Part shown: positions 1-8,136 of the stretch, in pieces
Numbering within the stretch: the stretch's first letter is position 1
Layout of the letters: every line of letters begins with the position of its first letter
Assembly (NCBI GenBank): GCA_964611335.1
Contig: CAZSXR010000003.1
Location: 434,001 to 498,000, forward strand
Origin: BOG-1112 sp964611335
GTDB lineage: Bacteria; Bdellovibrionota_B; Oligoflexia; Oligoflexales; Bog-1112
Reading direction: 5' to 3'
Length of the DNA stretch: 64,000 nucleotides
Translations under genes and position numbers: made by a program
The notes under the pieces: generated by a model
Databases searched by the model: none
What the model was told of the DNA's origin: nothing
Seen by the model: only the letters and a program-made list of their open reading frames with translations

Positions 1-3000
1 AAGATAGAAGTTTTTGGTCAAAATAAATTGATTAGTTTGCTTGAACCACACCTATCTCTGAAGCTAGAGCTAAATCGGCGAGGGACACAATGTACTACTT
101 GGTCAGAATGGGTATCTCCAAAAGAGATGAGATTTAATCTTGTAAATGATGAAAAACAACAGAATCTTATTTTAGAAACTCAGATGAAGTTACTATCTGA
201 ATCAGCAACTTGTCATATTAGAATTCTTGGGGATCCAGGGATAGGAAAGACGCGTAGTGTTTTAGAAGCTACTAATCACATCGATTTGAGAGATTCTGTA
301 CTGTATTTCCAGACACCAGAACAATACATTGGAACAGAAGTAGCGATGATCATTAGACGAGATGATTCCGTTACGTCAGCTATTGTTATTGTTGATGAAT
401 GCGATGAAGATGCTGCTGGAGCTATTTGGCGTGAAATTGAACCGCTTAGTCGAAAAGTGTCTCTTGTGACAATTTTTAATGACGGTATTCAAATACGTCC
501 AGAGACAAGAATTGCAGAGCCACTCTCTGAAGAAAAAATAAAGCAAATCATAATGGGATATGGAGTCCCCGACATAGAAGCCACTGAATGGGCAAGACTT
601 TGTGATGGTTCTCCGCGTGTTGCCCACGTGATTGGTTGGAACATAATAAACAATCCAAGCGAGCCATTGAAACCGACTCAGTATGGTGATTTGTGGAAAC
701 GATTTGTTGCTTCAAGTACTGATACATCTTCTCTGACATACAAAGAAAATTATGCAGTGTTAGTTTATTGTTCCTTGTTTAGACGGTTTGGTTTTGAAGT
801 TCCTGTTGAAAAGGAAGCTAAAACCATTTCTGAGATGGTCAGAGGATACGATGCAAACATTACTTGGCCCAAGTTCCAAGAAGTAGTCAAAAGACTAAAG
901 GGAAGAAAGATACTTCAGGGTTCCAAAACATTGTATATAACGCCAAAAGCATTTCACATTTGGTTATGGATTAACTGGTGGGAGACATTTGGTACTGATT
1001 TCAATTACATTGAATGCTCTAAAAAGTGGGATGAAAAACTTGAAAAGTGGTTCATTGATATGCTGATTTATGCCGAAGAATCCCGAGCTGCTGAGAAAGT
1101 TGTTTCCACACTTCTTGATCCAAACGGCCCCTTCAAAGACGAGTCATTTTTTGAAGAGAGCTTTGACGGAAATTTTTTTTTATGTCTCTCAAAAGTCAAT
1201 CCCAAGAAAGCACTGATGAGACTCCAGTCGATTTTTGAAAGCAAGTCAAAGCAAGATCTTTTGAACCTTGGCAGCGGTAGGCAATACATTGTTTTGGCAC
1301 TTGAGAACATTGCTTTTAAAAAAGATCTGTTTTTAGATGCTGCAGAATTGTTGTTGAGGCTGGGGGAAGCCGAGAATTCTTCGTATAGTAACAATGCAAC
1401 TGGCACTTTTACTGGCTTATTTAAACCAGGATATGGTGTAGTGGCTTCAAGTGCATTACCACCATTAGAGCGTCTGCCGGTACTTAGAGAGAATATTAAA
1501 GGTAGATCTGAAGATGTCACGACCATAATAGTTAAAGCTTGTGATTCAGCATTAGAATCTCAGCACTTTAGTAAGGTGGGAGGAACTCCAAAGTCAGGCC
1601 TTCGAAATATTGATGAACCATGGGTTCCAAAAACATGGGGGGAACTCTTCTCTTATTACCGAGAAGTTTGGGATCTTTTAAAAGATTCCTTGCATTTCAT
1701 GACTGGGCAGAATCGACAAAAAGCTGTGGATATATTGTGTACACGTAGTCTCCAGCTTCTTCATTATAGTGCTCTTCATGAAGATATCTCTGAAAGACTT
1801 AGGAAGTTAGCTATCGAAGCACCGGAATCAAGACGTGATTTGGTAAGAAGTCTCAAATTTGAGCTGACATTTGGTAAGAAAAACAGTGATCCGAAAGTGA
1901 CTCAAAATCTGCAAGAACTCTTGAAAGAAGTACAGGGGGACTCAGTTGACGACGTTCTTCGACGCGTTGTTGGTATTCGTACTCCAGATTACCAAGAAGC
2001 CGAAAAGGTAGCTTCAGACTTAGAAATGGAAATACTCTGTTCGAAAATGAAGGAAAATCCGGAAATTCTAGACCGAAACTTAGCGTGGTTAGTATCAAAG
2101 GAAGCAGAAAATGGATTCAGATTTGGAGAACTGCTCTATAAGCATTGTTCGGATTTAGAAACGATTTGGAAGGAAATTCTTCGCACAATTCTGCGAGAAT
2201 CTGAAGCAAATGTTTATTTCGCTGCAGGAGTTCTCAATGCCTCAAAGGAGGCGGATGAACATCAGTGGAAAAGCTTTTTGAATCAAGTAGCTCAAGATTC
2301 ATATCTCGTTCGTTTCTTTCCCGAACTTGTTTGGCGTACAAAATTTAACGAACATACATGCAAAGAACTGCTTAGTCTCCTTAAAGACAAAAAGATAAAT
2401 TCTGTACAGTTGGAAATTTTTGGAATGGGTGGAGTCGTTAATGCTATATCCGAGCCACTCTTTAAGGAGTGGTGTCGTGCTCTACTTGATGAAGATAGTT
2501 CTGCAGAAACTGTTCTCCAACACTTCTTTTATTACTATATTCATAGAAATAAGAATCCTGTTTTTCCAATAGATTTAGCCCGAGAGATTCTGCAAAACAA
2601 AGAGTTTTTTGGTGGAAATGATAAAACTAGAAGTCGTTCGACCATGTCAGACCACTATTGGGTTCAATTGATCCAAAGTGTCATGAAATTAGATAAAACT
2701 GTGGCTTTTGAAATAGCTAATAAGCTTCTCCATACTCTTGATAACAAGGATTCTATTGCTGGTGGCTATAAGACCGAAGTTCAAAATACCTTAGGAGATA
2801 TTGTAAAGAATTATCCTTTCGAGACATGGGAAAATCTCAAGCAGCTTATTGATCCAAACTCAGAAGAAAAGTCTTGGTCAGTAAGGGACTTTATTAAGCA
2901 GTTTCTTTTGCCACAGATGTTAGAGTTGGACTACGATCGAGCTGTAAATGAAATATTTGGATGGGTAGGCCAAGATGAGGGGCGAAGATACGTTCTAAGT

Positions 3001-3279
3001 CATCTTGCTCAAAAGTCTCTCGCAAAAAATTCGATCACTAGGGAATATTTAATAAGATTTGGCAAGACAAAGAAGGATAGAAGTTTGATCCATGCAGTAT
3101 ATGGAACAGATTTCTGGATGGGACCTGCAAGTGATCATTTTCGGAAGGTGAAAGAAATGTTCGAGCAGCAGCTCAAGAATGAGACAGAACCGAATATCAA
3201 AGCTTTTCTCTCTGAAAGTATCGAATACGCACAACATCAAATTGATTCTAGCTTGATAAATGAAGAGAGAGAATTTTAA
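1..3279 (+). CDS. Large STAND-type NTPase, 5' end cut by window
   Basis: The reading frame is open from the first base, so the N-terminus lies outside the window; the first possible internal start is TTG at 28. Counting from 28, a Walker A motif GDPGIGKT lies at residues 68-75, a Walker B strand IVIVDECDED near 117-126, and a GSPRV motif resembling the STAND GxP element near 195. The remaining roughly 800 residues are alpha-helical and leucine-rich with no recognised domain, as expected for a solenoid sensor. STAND ATPases of this layout are often signalling or anti-phage proteins whose N-terminal domain is the effector. That domain is not visible here. The next gene starts 3 bases after the stop, which suggests an operon. 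Family assignment is good; a defence role is inference. Confidence 0.8.
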   Translation, partial: KIEVFGQNKLISLLEPHLSLKLELNRRGTQCTTWSEWVSPKEMRFNLVNDEKQQNLILETQMKLLSESATCHIRILGDPGIGKTRSVLEATNHIDLRDSVLYFQTPEQYIGTEVAMIIRRDDSVTSAIVIVDECDEDAAGAIWREIEPLSRKVSLVTIFNDGIQIRPETRIAEPLSEEKIKQIIMGYGVPDIEATEWARLCDGSPRVAHVIGWNIINNPSEPLKPTQYGDLWKRFVASSTDTSSLTYKENYAVLVYCSLFRRFGFEVPVEKEAKTISEMVRGYDANITWPKFQEVVKRLKGRKILQGSKTLYITPKAFHIWLWINWWETFGTDFNYIECSKKWDEKLEKWFIDMLIYAEESRAAEKVVSTLLDPNGPFKDESFFEESFDGNFFLCLSKVNPKKALMRLQSIFESKSKQDLLNLGSGRQYIVLALENIAFKKDLFLDAAELLLRLGEAENSSYSNNATGTFTGLFKPGYGVVASSALPPLERLPVLRENIKGRSEDVTTIIVKACDSALESQHFSKVGGTPKSGLRNIDEPWVPKTWGELFSYYREVWDLLKDSLHFMTGQNRQKAVDILCTRSLQLLHYSALHEDISERLRKLAIEAPESRRDLVRSLKFELTFGKKNSDPKVTQNLQELLKEVQGDSVDDVLRRVVGIRTPDYQEAEKVASDLEMEILCSKMKENPEILDRNLAWLVSKEAENGFRFGELLYKHCSDLETIWKEILRTILRESEANVYFAAGVLNASKEADEHQWKSFLNQVAQDSYLVRFFPELVWRTKFNEHTCKELLSLLKDKKINSVQLEIFGMGGVVNAISEPLFKEWCRALLDEDSSAETVLQHFFYYYIHRNKNPVFPIDLAREILQNKEFFGGNDKTRSRSTMSDHYWVQLIQSVMKLDKTVAFEIANKLLHTLDNKDSIAGGYKTEVQNTLGDIVKNYPFETWENLKQLIDPNSEEKSWSVRDFIKQFLLPQMLELDYDRAVNEIFGWVGQDEGRRYVLSHLAQKSLAKNSITREYLIRFGKTKKDRSLIHAVYGTDFWMGPASDHFRKVKEMFEQQLKNETEPNIKAFLSESIEYAQHQIDSSLINEEREF

Positions 3280-3282
3280 ATA

Positions 3283-3873
3283 TTGGCCCTTGTATTCTCA
3301 ACATCGCGGAGCATAGATAAATTGAAGATAGAAGAAACTTTGCGAATGGCCAAAGCCAGAGTTAGGGTTATCTTATTTAAATCGTATCGAATCATAAAGT
3401 GCTTCATTCAAGTATTTGCAGCAATTCCAGTTATTATGACTGTTTTGGATCTTATAGTGTTTGGCTTTCCCAAAAACCATTGGGTTCTGCAGCCTATACT
3501 TAAACCGCGGGCGACTTGCCACAACAATGATGATCCTGAAACAGAGGGTCGATCCTTTCGTTACAAAACCGAGATTTTTTTCAAACCTCCTCTTTACCTC
3601 TACGTTATTCCCTACTCTTGGTCACTTCCTTTCGAATTGAAAATTGAAGCTCAAGAGAAAGGTGTGAGTTTTACGCGAGAGATGAAAGCTTCTTTTAATA
3701 ATAAGACTATTGAAGCAGAGACTACCGGTTCTAACTCAGGTGAAGCAGAGCGTTTTATTTTCATTAGCTGGCGATTCACCTCAAAGGGCCAGATTAAAAT
3801 AGAAGGAATTGTAACTACACCAAATCCAATTACGGAGGATGAATGTCCATTTACCTACGAAGCAAAATACTAA
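3283..3873 (+). CDS. Single-TM membrane protein linked to the STAND gene
   Basis: A 196-aa protein starting at TTG 3283, three bases after the STAND stop, with a purine-rich GAGAGAG upstream. An in-frame ATG at 3346 (MAKARVRV...) is an alternative start. One hydrophobic segment at residues 40-62 follows a basic stretch, so the short N-terminus is probably cytoplasmic. The C-terminal 130 residues are beta-rich and polar, apparently extracytoplasmic, with two cysteines. I do not recognise a family. The tight spacing suggests it works with the STAND protein, perhaps as a membrane-bound partner. That is inference. Confidence 0.6.
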   Translation: MALVFSTSRSIDKLKIEETLRMAKARVRVILFKSYRIIKCFIQVFAAIPVIMTVLDLIVFGFPKNHWVLQPILKPRATCHNNDDPETEGRSFRYKTEIFFKPPLYLYVIPYSWSLPFELKIEAQEKGVSFTREMKASFNNKTIEAETTGSNSGEAERFIFISWRFTSKGQIKIEGIVTTPNPITEDECPFTYEAKY

Positions 3874-4304
3874 TCCTATTTTTTTGTGGTTTGAACAGTA
3901 CGCAAGTTGCTCTGGCTGAGGAATATGGGAATGCATATTTACTTTTTCAATCAGAAGACTGTATTGATTCGCTTCAAGGTCCAAATGGCAAGATTCAGCA
4001 AGATGCAAAAATGCAAAACAGGGGTAATAATCATAGTCTTGCTAATCAAAACATAGCCATGACTTCCAAGGTTAAAGTTTGCAAGGCTACCTCAGCCGCA
4101 AACTTGGGATTCAGTCGCGCTCTTATAAACAGAAGTGCTGAAGGAACTGTACTCTTTCTTGCGCCGACAATGACTGCTGAGGAGGACTCAATTGAACTGA
4201 TTTGTTATAGGTGTGCATTCGGAAAAATAGAGAAAAGTAAGTGCGGTCGATTCAAAGAAATTCATGGAAAAAAAACTGCAGCAGAAAACTGCCCTAAGCC
4301 GTAG
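3843..4304 (+). CDS. Small exported protein, unknown
   Basis: A 153-aa protein with a signal peptide (basic start, hydrophobic residues 8-24, AxA-like site ALAEE near 23-27). The mature part has six cysteines (CID, VCKA, ICYRC, KCGRF, NCPKP), suggesting disulfides in the periplasm. The start is well supported: ACGGAGG lies just upstream of ATG 3843. The gene overlaps the preceding CDS by 31 bases, so it is the third gene of the operon that begins with the STAND NTPase. No family recognised. Confidence 0.6.
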   Translation: MSIYLRSKILILFFCGLNSTQVALAEEYGNAYLLFQSEDCIDSLQGPNGKIQQDAKMQNRGNNHSLANQNIAMTSKVKVCKATSAANLGFSRALINRSAEGTVLFLAPTMTAEEDSIELICYRCAFGKIEKSKCGRFKEIHGKKTAAENCPKP

Positions 4305-4325
4305 TAACCGATTTGATTGTGACAA

Positions 4326-4393
4326 TTTGATGAGATTTTGCCTCATCAAAATTCTCATCAACGTCTCATCACCACATGGGTGATTTCATGAGA
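4326..4393. promoter_or_regulatory. Cluster of inverted TCTCATCA octamers with two hairpins
   Basis: This non-coding stretch carries TCTCATCA at 4353-4360 and 4364-4371, its reverse complement at 4328-4335 and a one-mismatch copy at 4341-4348. TTTGATGAG (4326-4334) and CTCATCAAA (4342-4350) form a perfect 9-bp stem with a 7-base loop. A second stem pairs ATCACC (4368-4373) with GGTGAT (4379-4384), flanked by TCTC and GAGA. Repeated sites in both orientations suggest a protein-binding array or recombination site. The neighbouring HTH gene at 4529 is the obvious candidate binder. Confidence 0.45.
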
Positions 4394-4478
4394 TTTCAGA
4401 TCGTTTCACTTAAAAGTGCTGCAAGACCTACTTTCGTAAGTTTGTGTTATTTTTAGATTTTAGTGTGATTATCTTTTA

Positions 4479-4501
4479 GCCATTTCAGAAGATGAAATGG
4501 C
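4479..4501. repeat. Perfect 9-bp inverted repeat
   Basis: GCCATTTCA at 4479-4487 and TGAAATGGC at 4493-4501 form a perfect stem with a 5-base loop. There is no T-run on either side, so a rho-independent terminator is unlikely. It lies 28 bases before the HTH gene and could be an operator or the trace of an element end. Confidence 0.4.
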
Positions 4502-4528
4502 GGTCCATCGACTTCTTTCCTCGAACTT

Positions 4529-4948
4529 TTGTGTCGTCCCTATGAAGTGATTGACCTCATAGAGTTTCAGCATTGCCCTCCATACCACGATAAAATTGTC
4601 CTCCACCAAAAATATATTGTTGAGTGCCTATCGATTAGACAGATAGCTCGTGAATTTTCGTCGTCCAAAGAAGCTGTACGAGTTGGATTGATAAGAGCAG
4701 GGATTACATTGCGTGATGCACACAACCCTCACGGACGACAGAGTCAAGCAAAGTATGGTGAGAGAAGAGTTCATGGAACAGTGGTGGAATTCAAGAAAGA
4801 AGAGAAGGTTGTAAAAGCTGTAAAGCAAATGAGAGAACAAGGTTTATCTTTGCGACAGATTGCAAAGAACTTGAGTGCAATGGGAATTTCAACAAAGTGT
4901 GATGGAATGAAATGGCATCCAGAGATGATCACGCGAATCTTAAAATGA
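4529..4948 (+). CDS. Orphan recombinase-type HTH protein
   Basis: A 139-aa protein with two helix-turn-helix-like segments: residues 36-58 (SIRQIAREFSSSKEAVRVGL) and 104-139 (LSLRQIAKNLSAMGI... WHPEMITRILK). The second resembles the C-terminal recombinase helix found after the catalytic domain of serine recombinases. No catalytic domain is present. The frame is open a few codons upstream of the TTG start, and no good ribosome site is visible, so this may be a remnant of a larger gene. DNA binding is likely; specificity is unknown. Confidence 0.55.
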   Translation: MCRPYEVIDLIEFQHCPPYHDKIVLHQKYIVECLSIRQIAREFSSSKEAVRVGLIRAGITLRDAHNPHGRQSQAKYGERRVHGTVVEFKKEEKVVKAVKQMREQGLSLRQIAKNLSAMGISTKCDGMKWHPEMITRILK

Positions 4949-4964
4949 TGATCTTTATAAGCCT

Positions 4965-6146
4965 TTAAAATTTAGAGGGTATTATGCAATCGTATTTATC
5001 TAAAAACTCGAAGATTTGATCTGGATTTAATCGCTTTTCATTTACTTCTTTTTCAAAGTTGCGTAGTAACAAACAGAATTTTGGGTTGCGGACCTGCATA
5101 GAACCTAATTGGTAGCATTCGGGATGGTGATAGCGGTATGTCCATAAAAATGATAGATTAAGATTAATTTGAGGCTCTTGTTTTCCAATGACTAATAATG
5201 AACTTTTTTTAGATCTTGTTTCTTGCTGAACAAATTTTTTAATTTTTGGCTCTTGCGTTACTCTATAGTGAATTGCACTTGCAGCGAAATTTTCCAACTT
5301 TTTGTCATCTGAGGTCCGTTCGAAAAAGATATTTTTGCCTGCATTGACAAATTGAAGACGATTGATCTGTTCAACGTCTTTAGTATCAAAAATTTCGATT
5401 TCAAATTTCCCACGTGGACCTATTCTGTAAATGGTACTATCAAATAGCAATAATTGCACTGACGGAGATAATGGAAAGAAAATCTTAATTCCTCGCTGTA
5501 AAAATCCAGTTGTTCCCCTAGAAGGATCCTTTTCCATGAATTGATTATAGATCACAACAGGATGGTCGGAAGTTACAAATTGGTGGTCAGTTTTATTAAT
5601 GAGCAATCTCCATCCAAGATCATATATGCATGAAAAGATATACATAGCTCCGCTCATTGGCAGTAAAACAGGATTCTTGTATTCAATCTTAAAAGGAGCG
5701 AGCATTTCTTTGCTAAAGCCCCCTTGGGTTTCTAATATATCTTTCATAAGCATGTCAGTCGTTTGACCTAATTGCTTAGAGATAGCTTTTGTTCGTAAGT
5801 GTTGCATAGCTATAAACATTAAAATAGTATTAAATTCTATCGAAAATGGTTCAGGTTTTATGCGTTTTTCTTCTAGTTTTTTTAAATATACTGCTTCAGA
5901 AGCCTCAGCGTTCGACAATATATTTTCAACAAAACCATCTTTTCCATAGAAAAATTTTTCATAACATTGATTTTTAATCGCAGCTCCTGTAATTGATTTT
6001 GCTATTTTTATGTTATATAGATTGATAGACTTCTTGTTTCTATTGCATGAAAATCGACGTAAATAGAATAGCGGAACATAATGTTGCTTTTTTTTATGAG
6101 TCAAGTAAAACCTTTTTAACAAAGATGTTTGAAGAGATTTTTTCAA
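4965..6146 (-). CDS. DUF4238 family protein
   Basis: A 393-aa protein whose N-terminus holds the DUF4238 signature KKQHYVPLFYLRRFS (residues 18-32), followed by the family pattern of a mid-protein SDHPVV strand. DUF4238 proteins are of unknown function and are scattered in mobile and accessory regions. The only in-frame start after the upstream stop is TTG 6146, without a clear ribosome site, so the start is uncertain. Strongly AT-rich codon use and the surrounding island support horizontal origin. Confidence 0.7.
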   Translation of the reverse strand: MKKSLQTSLLKRFYLTHKKKQHYVPLFYLRRFSCNRNKKSINLYNIKIAKSITGAAIKNQCYEKFFYGKDGFVENILSNAEASEAVYLKKLEEKRIKPEPFSIEFNTILMFIAMQHLRTKAISKQLGQTTDMLMKDILETQGGFSKEMLAPFKIEYKNPVLLPMSGAMYIFSCIYDLGWRLLINKTDHQFVTSDHPVVIYNQFMEKDPSRGTTGFLQRGIKIFFPLSPSVQLLLFDSTIYRIGPRGKFEIEIFDTKDVEQINRLQFVNAGKNIFFERTSDDKKLENFAASAIHYRVTQEPKIKKFVQQETRSKKSSLLVIGKQEPQINLNLSFLWTYRYHHPECYQLGSMQVRNPKFCLLLRNFEKEVNEKRLNPDQIFEFLDKYDCIIPSKF

Positions 6147-6199
6147 AGTACTTTAATTAGCCAGAAGTACGTCAACGTAATTTGAAAAAATCTCCAGAT

Positions 6200-6517
6200 T
6201 TAGGAAATGTTTATTGAATCAATTTGGTTTTCAAAGTGATTTATTAACATTTCAGAGAATCTTCCCAGATAGACACTACGCACTACTGAATCAAGGTTAG
6301 CCTGGTTTTCGGGGCGTTTTAATTTCCATTGGATTTCTTGGCTGCTAACTATAGTAGGGTAAATCCAAGCTTTATTTTCCCACTGATCAGCACAATGGGT
6401 GAAATCACCATCTTTGTCATACGACCATGTCACAATTTTATTTTCATCGATGAAAAGTTTGATGGTTTTCAGCAGATTATCTGAGTTGGTGTTAACCGTT
6501 CTTAAATTTAAGTTCAT
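6200..6517 (-). CDS. 105-aa hypothetical protein
   Basis: A small soluble protein starting at ATG 6517 with GAGG five bases upstream. It has no signal peptide or TM segment. The middle (VTWSYDKDGDFTHCADQWENKAW) is rich in aromatic and acidic residues. No family recognised. It lies 53 bases upstream of the DUF4238 gene on the same strand, so the two may be co-transcribed. Confidence 0.5.
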   Translation of the reverse strand: MNLNLRTVNTNSDNLLKTIKLFIDENKIVTWSYDKDGDFTHCADQWENKAWIYPTIVSSQEIQWKLKRPENQANLDSVVRSVYLGRFSEMLINHFENQIDSINIS

Positions 6518-6644
6518 TCGAACCTCATGTTTAGAAATTTGTTAAGACTCGCCTTGCTTAAAAAAACAAAGTCGCAAAAATCTTATCGGTTACAAATGTA
6601 TTTTCTTTAGGGATATTTTTTATGGTATTAATTTTATTTATATA

Positions 6645-6748
6645 TTTTTGTTTTTTCAGGGGGTGATTTCGAAAGTCACTTATTTCGCAAGGTTTTTTAA
6701 ATAATGTACTCGATGCTTCGCATCTTCGGCTTTTTTGTTTTTTCAGGG
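6645..6748. repeat. Direct repeat TTTTTGTTTTTTCAGGG
   Basis: A 17-base sequence occurs at 6645-6661 and again at 6732-6748, 87 bases apart, in the 360-base gene-free stretch 6518-6877. Between them is a small hairpin GATGC-TTC-GCATC. The stretch is very AT-rich on the left and GC-rich on the right, and I see no convincing gene in it. Confidence 0.55.
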
Positions 6749-6754
6749 CTCTCC

Positions 6755-6824
6755 ACCGGTGATCAACCTTCTGTCGCTGCCCCACCTTTCGGTGAGGGGC
6801 AGGCTCCATACGGTGATCACCGGT
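6755..6824. other. Nested stem-loop, possible structured RNA or element end
   Basis: ACCGGTGATCA (6755-6765) pairs perfectly with TGATCACCGGT (6814-6824). Inside, TGCCCCACC (6778-6786) pairs with GGTGAGGGGCA (6791-6801) with a 2-base bulge around a TTTC loop. The GC-rich block is surrounded by AT-rich sequence and is flanked on the left by the second direct repeat. It could be a small RNA, a cis-regulatory leader for the 105-aa gene on the minus strand, or a miniature mobile element. Confidence 0.45.
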
Positions 6825-6877
6825 TACGATCCCTTCTGGGTGCTCACCCCATATGTGTGCTATGAAATAGTTAGATC

Positions 6878-7540
6878 CTAATCTCCCTCAAATGGGTGTG
6901 AAGCTATAAATGCTATTTTAGTCTCCACGGTCTTTATTCCTCTTTTTATTTTAGCTGCAAAATCAGGATCTAAGTTGTCTATTTTAAGAATACGATCCAA
7001 ACTGTTTATTGTTACGGTTGCCAGTTCTTTACTAAAAGTTTTTGAAACCCAAATATAGGAGTTGATAGCATCTTGGATTTCTTTAGCAGCCACAATCATG
7101 TCATTTGCTTTCTTAGGATGAGTAATTCTATTTCTTACTTTTATCGATCGTTGAAAAGATTGCCATCCTTGACCAGTAACACTTAGACTAAACCGTCCTC
7201 CAAGACTCTTAAAAAATAACCTTGATGTTAGTCGTAAATTTGTGTCGATCGGAAAAAATTTTTCTGAGGCTTTTATTTCGTCTTTATCAATAAAAAACTG
7301 CTGTTCTTTTAATACACACATTGTTTGATAATCTATTTTTTCCGGTGATTCAATTTCAAGTATTTCCTGTTTCATTGCTGCCACAAAACCATCCAACATT
7401 GAAAAAAATGATCGTATAAAATTGCGTCGATGGAACTGGCTATCGCTATTAATTAACTCTTTATAAGCTAATTGAACGTCTTCAGTTATCACGTCCCAAA
7501 GGGCAGTAAAGCCTCCTTTATCATTCACGCTTTTTTTCAT
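6878..7540 (-). CDS. HEPN-like protein downstream of an XRE regulator
   Basis: A 220-aa, mostly alpha-helical protein with no TM segment. The motif RNRITHPK (R136 to H141) fits the Rx4-6H active-site pattern of HEPN domains, many of which are RNases in toxin-antitoxin and defence systems. The rest of the protein gives no clear family. It follows the XRE gene on the same strand with 78 bases between, a layout like a regulator-toxin pair. The HEPN assignment rests on one short motif and should be treated as tentative. Confidence 0.55.
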   Translation of the reverse strand: MKKSVNDKGGFTALWDVITEDVQLAYKELINSDSQFHRRNFIRSFFSMLDGFVAAMKQEILEIESPEKIDYQTMCVLKEQQFFIDKDEIKASEKFFPIDTNLRLTSRLFFKSLGGRFSLSVTGQGWQSFQRSIKVRNRITHPKKANDMIVAAKEIQDAINSYIWVSKTFSKELATVTINSLDRILKIDNLDPDFAAKIKRGIKTVETKIAFIASHPFEGD

Positions 7541-7594
7541 ATTTCAGCCTATTTTATTTTGAGACAGTGGCCACGATCATTAATATTCCATTCT

Positions 7595-7652
7595 GGAAGG
7601 TGCCAGAGGTGCCAATGCTTATTTCTTGTGCTCTGGCACCTCTGGCACTTCC
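7595..7652. repeat. Long inverted repeat across the XRE stop codon
   Basis: GTGCCAGAGGTGCCA (7600-7614) is exactly inverted as TGGCACCTCTGGCAC (7634-7648), and the flanking GGAA/TTCC extends the pairing with a one-base bulge. The 19-base loop includes the XRE stop codon. There is no T-run after the stem on the minus strand, so it is not a typical terminator. It may instead stabilise or attenuate the transcript between XRE and the HEPN-like gene, or be another inserted palindrome. Confidence 0.6.
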
Positions 7653-8014
7653 TTGATCCAGTCAGAAAGTTGAGAAAATAAATCTGCGAGCAACTTCTGT
7701 GTTGATGGATCGGTGTCATTCAACTGATTTTTGATTCTATTAAGTATAACATTTTTATCTTTGCTCTTCTTTTCATCACGAGGAATGTCTCTTCCGAATG
7801 CAGAAGCAACAAGATCCTCTGCGCGCATGTCTAATGCGTTTGCAATATCGATGATGAAGCCGAAATGGGTATCACCCAATTGACCCGATTCAAGACGTGC
7901 AATGGATGATTGTGGACGGTTGACCTTCTCTCCTAGCTCCGCTTGTGTCATCCCTAATTTCTGTCTCGTTTTCTTAATTATATTTCCAAATTTTATCATG
8001 AATTCGCTATCCAT
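7619..8014 (-). CDS. XRE-family transcriptional regulator
   Basis: A 131-aa protein. Residues 8-65 form a Cro/CI-type HTH (IIKKTRQKLGMTQAELGEKV followed by SSIARLESG). ATG 8014 has GGGAGG six bases upstream. The C-terminus is charged and possibly coiled. The gene is divergent from the Prim-Pol gene at 8137, and repeated TGATAT sites overlap both promoters, so it probably represses itself and the replication genes. The last codons, encoding EVPEVPEHKK, are part of a long inverted repeat. Confidence 0.85.
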   Translation of the reverse strand: MDSEFMIKFGNIIKKTRQKLGMTQAELGEKVNRPQSSIARLESGQLGDTHFGFIIDIANALDMRAEDLVASAFGRDIPRDEKKSKDKNVILNRIKNQLNDTDPSTQKLLADLFSQLSDWIKEVPEVPEHKK

Positions 8015-8037
8015 TCCGGCCTCCCGTCTATCTCTTG

Positions 8038-8116
8038 TTTATATCACTGAATACTTTTTATGAACAAGGGCTTGCACGAAATATGCATGAGTGATATTAA
8101 TATTAACTAATGATAT
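8038..8116. promoter_or_regulatory. Divergent promoters with inverted operator sites
   Basis: Plus strand: TTGCAC (8072-8077), 17-base spacer, TATTAA (8095-8100), driving the Prim-Pol gene. Minus strand: TTGTTC (8067-8062), 18-base spacer, TATAAA (8043-8038), driving the XRE gene. ATATCACT (8041-8048) and AGTGATAT (8090-8097) are exact inverses, and each overlaps one -10 box. A further TGATAT lies at 8111-8116. This is the layout of an autoregulated phage- or element-type switch. Confidence 0.5.
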
Positions 8117-8136
8117 AAATATGCGCTGGAGCATTT

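Noticed and set aside
1068..1526. 152-aa minus-strand frame in the STAND gene
   Set aside because: Opposite a long conserved frame, with no ribosome site or domain.
6558..6809. 83-aa minus-strand frame across the structured block
   Set aside because: The repeated LKKQK peptides arise from the direct repeat, there is no ribosome site, and the frame crosses the nested hairpin.
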